Shown here piece after piece: positions 55,441 through 64,000 of a stretch of DNA of 64,000 nucleotides. Each line of letters starts with the position of its first letter. Within the stretch, counting starts at the first letter, position 1. Source of the DNA: Tetrastigma voinierianum (lineage: Eukaryota > Streptophyta > Magnoliopsida > Vitales > Vitaceae); NCBI GenBank assembly GCA_016808115.1, contig JAEQBH010000287.1, forward strand, positions 930,001-994,000, in the 5' to 3' direction. Made by a program: the position numbers and the translations under genes. The notes below the pieces were generated by a model. That model did no database searches and was not told where the DNA came from. It saw only the letters and a list, made by a program, of their open reading frames with translations.

Positions 55441-57005
55441 CATCATTCATCAAACATACCCCAATGGTTCAAGAGGACCCCGCTCAATCCAAACGGATAA
55501 TAGAGTGTTTAAGGTCACGGGTAGAGAGTGAAGCCCCCATGCTACGATCACACCAAATGTGGAGTGAGATTCCCTCCGACTCCATGAGACCCTCAAAGAG
55601 AAGATTTGAGTGGCTTCAATGGTCTTAGAAGCCACTAATTTAATTGCTTAGTCTTGTTTAAAGCCTGCTTTGTTAATAATCTTGATTGATCAATGGTGAC
55701 TTGTTTTTCTATGTGTTTGCAAATATAGCGAAGATCTACCACCCACTAACTGAACACTTCAGCCTCGTCCAGCGAGGATGATTCTTCTCCACTGTCGATT
55801 GAGGCCACTTTCCTCCACTACTTTCTGCCCGCTCTGACAAATAGTGTTGGAAGTGATGTTCAATACTTGAGTTTAGTTTGCTTGAGGTCACGCGGCCCAA
55901 AGAGAAAGCCCATTTTTGTATATTAAGAGGCTTGCCTTACTTTTTGCAAAGCAAATTAAAATTCACCTTGATATATATAATACAAATCTATTTTTCTACA
56001 CTTTTGCATCTAATTTTGTCCCTATATTGTTGTGGTTTTGCCTTTCCTATAAATTGAAAAGTTGAAGCACTGTATGCTACCATCAAATGCTAGAATGGTT
56101 CCATGCTTGATTGAGTTGTTGGTCAGTTGAAGACCCTGGTAACTAACCTCTGTCTTCCACCATTCCTAGCCACACAATACAAATGCAGCACGAAGCCACT
56201 ATTGTTTCTGAAGTCGCATACTCCTTTCTTACTTTGCAAAACTAACCTTAGCTTTCACTGATCACCCATAAGGTTGTAGATCCCCAAGAAAGTGAAGGCC
56301 AATGTGTCTTCCAAAAGAAAAGAAAAGACAAAATAGAAAAAGAAAAGAGGAATAGAAAAAGCCAGGGTACTTTCATTTTGAAAACCCTAGTAGTATAGTC
56401 TGAGGGGCGTCTACTGGGCAGCCCTACGAAGCCCGGTGCCCTAAACCAATCGGTTGAGAGCCACGACTTAGTGCTCGCTTACATGGTGGATGTGGTGGAG
56501 TTTAGCGAGTTGTAGGTGCTGGACTGGGAATCATCTAAGTCCGGTGAAACCTATAGATTTTCAGGGTTAAAAGATCCTCACTGATGCTCCAAACCTTAGT
56601 CGTCGGGAGTCATCTGTGATTCCTGCTAATGCACTTTGCAGCTCGAGTTTTCTGGCAACATTGCACCCTAAGCAATACTAAATAGCAGAAATAAGAGTGG
56701 AACCGACGACGAAGGGTCGCCTTAAGGCATCAGTAGTAGTTTCGTCAGGGGGAGGAAGGAAGGGTACCTATCAGTACAAACTGATCACCTAAAAACACTT
56801 AGATTTGGAATGAACATTGCTCTAAACTTGTTCCTGTATGGAACTCATTCTCCTAAGCTGGTTTTATGCAATGTCCCAAGCTTTCATACTAAAGGTAAGG
56901 CATCACTTTTATACACACTTTTTGAAAAGACAATCCATTTTTGCATACATATAGCGTGCATGATCTTCCTTCTTTTTATCATTACTAAGGGACTAGTAAT
57001 GTGTC
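55441..57005 (+). other. 3' non-coding region of element E
   Basis: About 1.5 kb without a credible gene. It contains a purine run (AAAAGAAAAGAAAAG, 56315-56365) and the phrase GAGTTGTAGGTGCTGGA (56508-56524) shared with the 3' region of element B on the other strand. The 73-codon frame at 56810-57031 runs into the LTR and has no domain. Confidence 0.6.
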
Positions 57006-57017
57006 GGTTGGGGGGAG
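57006..57017 (+). promoter_or_regulatory. Polypurine tract of element E
   Basis: GGTTGGGGGGAG directly before the 3' LTR start TGATTAG. Confidence 0.9.
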
Positions 57018-58295
57018 TGATTAGTACCTAAATAGTGCTATTTTATTCCAGAGGTAAAGCAGGTTTTAAACACTTTTGTGTAATTAATCGACTTCAATAA
57101 CTCAATGATACATCGTCCCGCTTTGCTATCGATCACATTGTGAGTTATTTATAGTTTTGCGTCAAATTACCTCATTTTCTTTAATTCGATTCAAACACAA
57201 TGAACTCGAGCCGAATCCAAAGATGCATGATCGAACTGTAAGAAACTCGGGAGCAAAAATACCAAGAGAAGGATCTCGCGAATTTGCAAGTTATGAAAAT
57301 TGCTAGTCATAAATTTCGTAGTTAAGTAAATTTCACAACATCAAGCCATCTATGTTTTGACTCGTTTGATCCATTTTTTGTGGTTTTACAAGTTTTCCTC
57401 ATGTAATTTTGGTTCTTAGCACACTTTTTGTAATTTCACTGAAAGCACCTGGCATAATTTCAAATTTCGCTGTAATTAAATCAACTTTCACCCATTTAAC
57501 TAATCAAGAAATTTGGCACGAAGCTTCTTCCTCTCGCTGCTGGCATTTTCTCCGTTCACTTTCTTGTATTTTCTAGAGCTGTAAACACCCTTGATGATGA
57601 CAACCAAGAGATGTCAAGTAAAACCCCTTCATCCCGCGAAGGCATCGGGTGTTGGGGCTGAGGCAAGCTACATGTTCTATGTTTTCATGTATGCATTATG
57701 GTATCAGGTTCTCGCCTCAATCTTAGGTTAAAAATCTCTTAGGCATGCTCTCCTAACTGTATTGGTGAAGCTTCTTTTGGGTTATGGATACTTATCACTA
57801 GATCCACCAGTGTGCCTCGCTTAGTTACGCCCCATATACTATAGGTAGGTTTTTTGAGATATGTTTTCACCGGTAGACATTTATGTTCAATCAATGCCAA
57901 TTTTTCAAGAGAAAATTAGGCTTAGGTTTTAAAGCTAATGAAGATCCCGTCGAAATGACTATATGTCATGATCCCAAACTTATGGAAAGATCTGGTGATT
58001 GATGCCATGAATCTAGTAGAACCCTGTTTTCAGCGTCTAAGACTTCAAGGAATTCTCTTAACTTTTTTACTTCGCTATTTCGCCAACCATTCACACACAC
58101 ATCAAGTGAGTAAACCCTAAAATCCAACTAGAAAACACTATTTTCACGCACTGTAACTCTTCTCTCTCACGAAGAAAACCCATCCTCGTGTTCGAACCTA
58201 GAGTCACTTACATTGCGCAGCTTTGCTACGCCGTAGTAGAACTTTAGATATAAATCTTTGTCGATTCTAAACACCTACTTGGCCTAAACGAATCA
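57018..58295 (+). repeat. 3' LTR of element E
   Basis: 1278 bp, TGATTAGTACC to AACGAATCA. Same order of blocks as the 5' LTR, with many short indels and patches of non-homology. Confidence 0.9.
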
Positions 58296-58300
58296 TGGGG

Positions 58301-58961
58301 CTGATATGAAACGGATTTGGATTTGATCCAAATACAAGGGAGTTTATTCTCGAGAATGGAATGTCACGGGGATTACTAGAATCCCGGTCTAAAAAGCCCC
58401 TGACTAGAGAGATAATGTAGCCAGGCTTTGCCTCCTTCTGGCTTAGCCACGACTTTAGAACACGGGCTATTATGCATGGGATGCGCAGTAGCCTATCATC
58501 GCTTAAGGTGAAGGGTATTTTGGTAATTTCAAAGGTTAGGGTTTTCCTATAAAAAGAACATTATGGAAAACCCTAAAAAGGCTTTTGAAGAGTTCATGAG
58601 ACAAATCCATTTTGTTCACTCATCTCTAAGAAAGTGTTCTATGGCTCGAGAGACCAAGCTGGGCTTCCTCTTCTATCAGACTTCATACCATCGACCCTTG
58701 TAGACCGTTGCCTTGGAGGTCATCGACTCCACTCTTCATGTGGATACTGTCAAAGGCTAACCTAGGACTTGGTTCGCTTCAGTCTAAAGCTGCCCCGACC
58801 ACTAGCTAAGTTTTGAAACTGACACAAGGTAATCCTACACCTTTCTCATTATTGTAGAACTAGATTTGATGTTACAAGGGGTCCTTGGATGGGTTTTTAT
58901 TAGGATTTTTTTTTTGTTTTTCTGTTGCCTTGGCATATGTTGCCACCCACGAAACCCTACA
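58301..58961 (+). repeat. Copia 5' LTR, right arm
   Basis: Resumes after the TGGGG duplication of E and ends GAAACCCTACA. It holds the TATA box TATAAAAAG (58548-58556) preceded by GGTAATTTCAAAGGTTAGGG, a usual setting in plant copia LTRs. Confidence 0.78.
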
Positions 58962-58962
58962 G

Positions 58963-58974
58963 TGTTATCAGAGC
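58963..58974 (+). promoter_or_regulatory. PBS of the copia element (initiator tRNA-Met)
   Basis: TGTTATCAGAGC, 11 of 12 matches to TGGTATCAGAGC, one base after the LTR end. Confidence 0.9.
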
Positions 58975-61037
58975 AACCTTGTGTGCATTAAAATCGGTTC
59001 ATTGTTGAGAGTTTTCGGCTTTTGGTACCTATGTTTTCAAAAGCTTCGAAAATGAGATTTTGGTTTAAAAAGGTGTAGATCAAGTGTTGTTCTTCATATA
59101 TATGGTCATGAGATGATCTAGGATGGTTAATATGAAGGGGGAAAAACATGGAAGGGATTAAAAGTCCCAAAGATGGGATTATTAAGAACATCCCGTTGCT
59201 AGAAAACCCAGCAACGTCGCGACGTTGCCTATAAATTTCTAGCAATGTCGCGACGTTGGCGCCCAATGTTGTGACGTTATTCAAACGAGCCCAGAAAACT
59301 TCGTGACGTGACATGACCTGATGTGACATAACATGACACGACATGATGTGATGTGACATGACATGATGTTCAATTTGAACACTCCTAACGTCGTGATGTT
59401 CTGACGTCGCGATGTGACGACGTTAGTAGGGTTTTTGAACCCCCCCCACCCTAACGACGCGACGTTAGGTACTGTTAGTGCCTTGTTCAATTCCATTCTT
59501 TTATGGTTTTGCACAAGTTTCGAACATTCTACTCTTATGTGTTTGAAATAGAAATGTGCGAGTTAAAACTGAACCGTTCAACCTTAAAATTTCTAGAATC
59601 ATGGATTTCAAACAACCATGTTGAAATTACCTGTGAGAGAATTTTGGAAAAAACTTCCGTTAGGAAAATTTTTGGCTCAAGAAGTTGAATTAGGATTATG
59701 GTTCAAGGAGTTGAACCAATTGGAGAGTTAAATCGAGTTTATGATTCAAGAAGTTGAATCGGATTTGTTCGAGTGTTGAACAGGGGTCATTGTTCAAGTG
59801 TTGAATAAAATGAATGTGGATAAATTTTATTTCTAGTGTTGAAAAACCTTTTAAAGTGCTTTTGAAATCATGGGGTACCATTAACTTTAACTTTCAAAGG
59901 ATTGCATAAGAGAATGCATGTTTAAGTGGGTGTATGCCAAGATGATGGAGAATCATGGACTTCGCCTAATGATGATCGAGCATACCGCATATGATTATTT
60001 TAAAAATAAATAGGGCCTGGCCTCTATCTAATTTCTTATGTACTTTCTCATCTAAACTTCAAATGTAACTTGAGGTTATTCTTATTAAACGTGTTATTCT
60101 ATTACTAGAATTGGGGATAAGCTGGTGAATATGCAAAGGAGAAAGAAGTGTGAGAAGGAACCAAGAAAGAAGACCTAAGATTGTAAATTTGATTTATTTT
60201 AAAGGATTGTAATAATCATGCATATCCCTAGGTTTGACGTGAGTTTCAATTCCATTATGGCTCATGGAATTTGATCTTAGGATGTCCAATCATGCCATAT
60301 AGTTAGAGTAACTATCTTATAATTTCATGAGATGAATGGATAAAACATGCTAATGAAAAGATGAGACTTATCTAAAAGAAAACCTTCCACATAGAATATT
60401 AAGGCTAACGCTTCACTAACATAGTGAACTAGAGCTCTTTTGGAGATTGGGGTTGTTAGGTAAACCCAAGCCTTCCTCCACAAGGAGCTGTTCTATCCAT
60501 GGTAATAAGTTTTCTTGATTAGTGGGTTGGACTTAACTAGACTCATTAGCTTGTTGGGTAAACCTAAGGTTAATGTTGGATAGAGAAGCAACTGGGTTAG
60601 TGTACACAAGATATACATGTATTATGAGTTGATAACCTATTGATAGTGCACAAATCAACAGTTGATAGCACTGGATTCAATAGTTGCATTGGATTGCAAA
60701 TTGGAATAATTATTGATCCAAGATGGCTTGTTGGGTAAACCTAGTCACTCAAGATATTAGATTCCTAATTGGCGCATTCCATTGCAATTCGTATGAACAA
60801 GATACTTACCTTTGACTCGGGAGATATTTATCGGGTAAACCCAAGGTGATTCTGATGATATCGATATCGGACCCACCAGAGAACCCTATATAGGTTATCT
60901 CAGATCAATAGTGAAGGCTATGGATTCGTAATAAAATAGTGGGAGCCATAATGCGTAATTATCAAGTCGTAATAATTATGCATTTTAATTACAATCTAAC
61001 ATGACCTCTTTTACATATAGGTTATAAGAATCAAACT
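58975..61037 (+). other. Long leader of the copia element
   Basis: Two kilobases between PBS and gag, with no recognisable gene. 59214-59465 holds the palindrome array described separately. 59690-59860 repeats GAAGTTGAAT and AAGTGTTGAA words in loose tandem. The phrase TGTTGGGTAAACC returns at about 60446, 60553, 60730 and 60828, giving a weak periodicity. The minus-strand 123-codon frame at 58988-59359 crosses the repeats and is not credible. Confidence 0.65.
59205..59465. repeat. ACGTCGCGACGT palindrome cluster and GACATGAT repeats in the copia leader
   Basis: AACGTCGCGACGTTG (59212-59226), AATGTCGCGACGTTGG (59244-59259), decayed copies near 59265-59280 and 59390-59420, and AACGACGCGACGTTA (59452-59466). 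Between them at 59300-59370 lies a micro-repeat of ATGACATGATGTGAC words. The core GTCGCGAC is the same as in the gypsy LTRs, but the flank is CGTT instead of CATC. Confidence 0.85.
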
Positions 61038-61784
61038 ATGTCAACAAATGCAAACGTGCAAACGATAATGGATGCCAATATATTGATCGGGCCTAACTTC
61101 TTGGATTGGCTAAAGAATTTGAGAATAGTTCTCCACAGGGAAAAATTAGCCTATGTCATTATTGAGCCAATCCATGAATCCTTGGTTGCTGATGCACCTG
61201 AAAGTGTTTAGAGGGCATATCAGAAATGCTTGGTTGATAGCACGAGGGCTAGATTTATTATCCACACCTCCATGTCAACTGAGTTTCAGAAGTGGTATAA
61301 GACCGTGGATGTGTATTCCATAGTGCGCCATCTAAGTGAACGTTATAATGAGCAGGTGAGTATTGAAAGGTTCAAAGTATCTAGACTACTTTTTGGTTCC
61401 AAGATGGAGGTGGGGACATCCCCAATGCAGTATGCACTGAAGATGTATAATCACATTGAGAGGTTGAATCAATTAGGTTATTGGATAGTTGTTGAATTGA
61501 GCATAGACTTGATTATGGCAAGGTTACCCGATAGTTTTGCATAGTTTGTGCTTGACTATCAGACTAACCACAAGATATCTACCATACCCAAATTGATTAA
61601 CGTGCTCAAGATTGTTAAGGGAAAGATGGCTGAGAAGAAAGGAAAAGAGACTGCTCCGAAAGAGACTTCCTCAAAGGGTATTTACTTCTATTATGATCAA
61701 GATGGCCATTGGAAGAGGAACTATAAAGCCTATTTGGAGTCGAAGAAGAAGGTCACCATCATCTTCAGGTATTTATGTCATTGA
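61038..61784 (+). pseudogene. gag: gag of the copia element, two TAG stops
   Basis: One continuous frame from ATG 61038 with MSTNANVQTIMDANILIGPN, then FLDWLKNLRIVLHREKLAYV, the copia Gag domain. Only two in-frame stops interrupt it: TAG at 61209-61211 (before RAYQKCLVDST) and TAG at 61542-61544 (before FVLDYQTN). Each is one G-to-A step from TGG, or a C-to-T step from CAG. The zinc knuckle near 61681-61740 reads YFYYDQDGHWKRNYKAYLE. Its histidine is kept, but the expected cysteines are tyrosines (TGY to TAY). The copy is fairly young compared with the gypsy genes around it. Confidence 0.9.
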
Positions 61785-61799
61785 AGTTAACCCTATTTC

Positions 61800-62911
61800 T
61801 CCTAACTAAAAATGGGTATATGATACTAGTTGTGACTCATATATATGGATTGATATGTAGGGCCTAAGGAACAGTAGGAAGCTCACAAAGGGAGAGTCCG
61901 ACCATCGAGTGGGAAATGATGCAAGAGTTGCAGTTGCTGCTTAATGGACTTGTGCGTTTCAACCTCCTGATTTTGCTAAAATTGAAGATTGTCATGGCGT
62001 CCAAGCATTGACAAGGAACATTATTTTGAACAAAATGGTTTTTATTTATATTTTGTAACTATGGTGGTTACATTATAATGTCTATTATGCCGGTGGTACA
62101 TTAATAAATGGGTCTTACATATTAGATATATCCAATCCAATTTTAAATGTTAATGATAATAAAAGGGCCAAAGAGAGATAATCTAAAATCATCTTACTCA
62201 TAACATTGTCGCCTTCGCCCCGATAATGAGCTTGGTGTCATTTGATTGTGAATCATTTGACAACTATGAATCTTATTTGTTATGCAAAGATGATCGAGTT
62301 GCCCTTTATAGGAAAGGGTGAACATGGTTGTGGACCATTAGACCTAATACATTATGATGTTTTTGGTCCTTGTCCATTAATGATAGAGGTGGTTTCGTCT
62401 ACTTCATTACCTTCATCGATGATCATTCATGATTTGGGTACTTGGATCTTACAAGATACAAATTCGAATCCTTTGAAGAGTTTAGAGAACTCAGAAATGA
62501 AGTGAAGGAACAATTTGGGAAAAGTTTTCAGATCACTTGGATGAGATCCAAGTGTCGAATACTTAAACCAAGAGTTTCTGGGTTATCTTTGGGATAATGA
62601 GACTTTATCCAAGTGAACTCCACCTTAAACGCCACAACACAATAGTGTGGTGAAAAAGGACAAACCGAACCTTGTTGGACTTGGTAAGATTCATGATGGG
62701 CAAGGAAGAATTGCTTAAGTCACTTTTATGGTATGCACATGAGACTATTGTTTAAGTGTTAAACAAGGTCCAATCAAAGTTACTTGTGGTTACTCCATAT
62801 GGGATATGGACTAACAAGGATCCCTATTTTTCTCACCTGAATGCATGGGATTATCCTGCTTAGAAGAAGCAAACTTGTCGTACAAAGCCGGAGGCTAATA
62901 TGATGCTTGTT
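61800..62911 (+). pseudogene. pol: Protease and integrase start of the copia pol
   Basis: WVYDTSCDSYIW (61812 on) stands for the protease site D-T-G. Then come GLRNSRKLTKGESDHRVGNDARVAV with one stop, VYYAGGTLINGSYILDISNP (62085-62145) and the integrase core with PFIGKGEHGCGPLDLIHYDVFGP (62303-62375, quoted in part). ITFIDDHS-like and YEWTNKDP-like pieces follow to 62870 in changing frames. The element is cut at 62911 by LTR H. There are many stops, and the catalytic core is not intact. Confidence 0.85.
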
Positions 62912-64000
62912 TGATCTGCGCTACGTAGGTGTCTTAATCACAAAATTTATATCCTAAATTTACCACCGTGAGCAAAGCTACCGCGCAGTGATAATGTCTA
63001 TGGCCGAACTCGTGGATGGGTTTTTCTTCATGCAAAGTACAGAGTCGTATAGCTGATTGAAATGGTGTCTCCACTTTGGATTTGGGGTTTTTGTAAAAAC
63101 AGTGCGGTTGATGGCTCGAAATCAACAGAATCGTAGGGAAATAAAGTGTATAAGAAATCCTTGAGTTTCACACCTAAGCCAGGTTCTAAGGAAACTATGT
63201 TGTCCTGTCCTTTTTCCTCAAGTGAGGATGACCTATAGTCATTTCCCGAACCGGATTTATGTTTAGCCATAAAGACTGAACCCTAAAAGTTTTTCAACTA
63301 GTATACAACATTTATTGACCATTACTAAGCCTTAAAGTAGTTAAAACCGCCTTGATTCATTCCGCAGGAGCAAATAAACAGACAACTGCTAGCATATGGA
63401 TCTTGGCATTAAGTATCCATTGAGCCTTGAAAGCTTTCCAAGTATCGCCATACTCGGGTACATCACAGGATTCAAACCTAACTGAGATGCGTAAAACATA
63501 AATGATAATAAATGCTCAAGGTTGGTAATGTGGAGGACAATGCTTTACCTTAAAACTTCCACCTAGTGGCCTTCCTCTTCAAGGATGAGGGGGGTTTAGC
63601 CAAGCATCCCTTGAGTAGTCATCCTCAAGGGGTGTTTGGATGGTGAGAAAATGCGATAAAGGGAGAGAAAAATGAGAGAATCACACCCGCGGGAAAGCTG
63701 AAAGCTTTGACGCCAATTTTATTGATTGATGGATCGGGATTGATTTTGCTGCATTGACCGAGGCCATATAACGTCTATAGTCAAGGAAATTACAAAAGTA
63801 TGAAAGAACAAAAATACATTGGGGGCAATTTTGGTACAAAACCAAAATCCCGAAGCAAAAAGTGGTCAACATGAAGAATGGGGGCAAAGTCACAACTCAG
63901 AGTCATGAAAATTCACAACCTACTAAAATTGGTAGTTGAAAATTTATAGTTGCGAAATTCGTGAATAATCAGAAATCTTGTAATGCTCACTCTCCCTTTG
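62912..64000 (-). repeat. LTR H of family 2, runs off the window
   Basis: Starts TGATCTGCGCTACGTAGGTG and continues ACAAAATTTATATCCTAAATT, AAATGGTG, GAGGATGACCTATAGTCATTTCCC, as in the LTRs of B (2796 and 9819). The outer end (expected GCACTAATCA) is past the window. No PBS adjoins it on the left, so it is a 3' LTR of a minus-strand element or a solo LTR. The left flank TTGTT (62907-62911) would be its duplication. Confidence 0.82.

Larger units (their letters stand above)
48696..58295 (+). mobile_element. Gypsy element E, family 2, TSD TGGGG
   Basis: Complete 9.6-kb plus-strand Ty3/gypsy element: LTRs 48696-50031 and 57018-58295, tRNA-Asp-type PBS, gag, protease, reverse transcriptase, RNase H, integrase and polypurine tract. 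TGGGG flanks it on both sides (48691-48695 and 58296-58300). The integrase ends in the WSGPF type without a chromodomain. It gives the reference structure for the family-2 remnants A, B, the fragment in G, and H. Every gene carries stops and frameshifts. Confidence 0.92.
47654..62911 (+). mobile_element. Ty1/copia element with nested gypsy element E
   Basis: Plus-strand copia element. Its 5' LTR is 47654-48695 plus 58301-58961 (about 1.7 kb) around element E. An initiator-Met PBS follows, then an unusually long leader (2 kb), gag and the beginning of pol (protease, integrase). It is cut at 62911 by family-2 LTR H, so reverse transcriptase, RNase H and the 3' LTR are outside or lost. Its left end truncates LTR F, so it may be inserted into that LTR. 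I do not assign a lineage. Confidence 0.82.

Noticed and set aside
58988..59359. 123-codon minus-strand frame
   Set aside because: It crosses the micro-repeats of the copia leader, and the repeating MSCH-type peptide is a by-product.

Overview
This window reads as the nuclear genome of a flowering plant, from heterochromatin or another gene-poor region. I find no host gene, rRNA or tRNA gene. Nearly every kilobase belongs to a plant LTR retrotransposon: Ty3/gypsy elements primed by tRNA-Asp, a Tekay/Del-type chromovirus and a Ty1/copia element (both primed by initiator tRNA-Met), plus solo LTRs. All coding regions are broken by stops and frameshifts, so the gene calls are pseudogenes. The species cannot be fixed from the sequence.

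The layout is a set of retrotransposons nested inside one another, and most joints can be resolved by LTR homology, TG..CA ends, primer-binding sites (PBS), polypurine tracts (PPT) and target-site duplications (TSD). (1) 1-1742: an unidentified left edge, a possible hAT-type end, and a gag remnant of gypsy element A. (2) 1743-11331: the LTR of element A, split by element B of the same family (2796-11122, minus strand), which is itself split by a solo LTR (4936-7623, TSD GTGGT). (3) 11536-47653: an LTR (F) split by a Del chromovirus at 11710-45701 with a perfect CAGGA TSD. The Del pol gene is split at 17458-35942 by a solo LTR (S), into which a 16-kb minus-strand gypsy element (C, 18829-34836) is inserted. 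The Del 3' LTR is split by another LTR (G, 39433-45614), which carries a copia-like solo LTR (39671-41242, TSD AGATT) and a partial family-2 element (from 42570). (4) 47654-62911: a copia element whose 5' LTR is split by a plus-strand gypsy element E (48696-58295, TSD TGGGG), and whose pol is cut by another family-2 LTR (H, from 62912 to the window end).

I call the two main tRNA-Asp gypsy families family 1 (large LTRs with GTCGCGAC palindromes: 4936-7623, F, C, G) and family 2 (about 1.3-kb LTRs starting TGATTAG: A, B, E, the fragment in G, and H).

The most interesting signals are: arrays of the palindrome GTCGCGAC just upstream of the TATA box in family-1 LTRs, often as pairs spaced 19 bp, with a second array inside element C between integrase and an extra ORF; the same word in the unrelated Del LTR and copia leader; and tandem copies of the LTR tail plus tRNA-Asp PBS captured inside family-1 LTRs. 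The coordinates come from reading by eye; the divergence is heavy, and some joints are good only to tens of bases.
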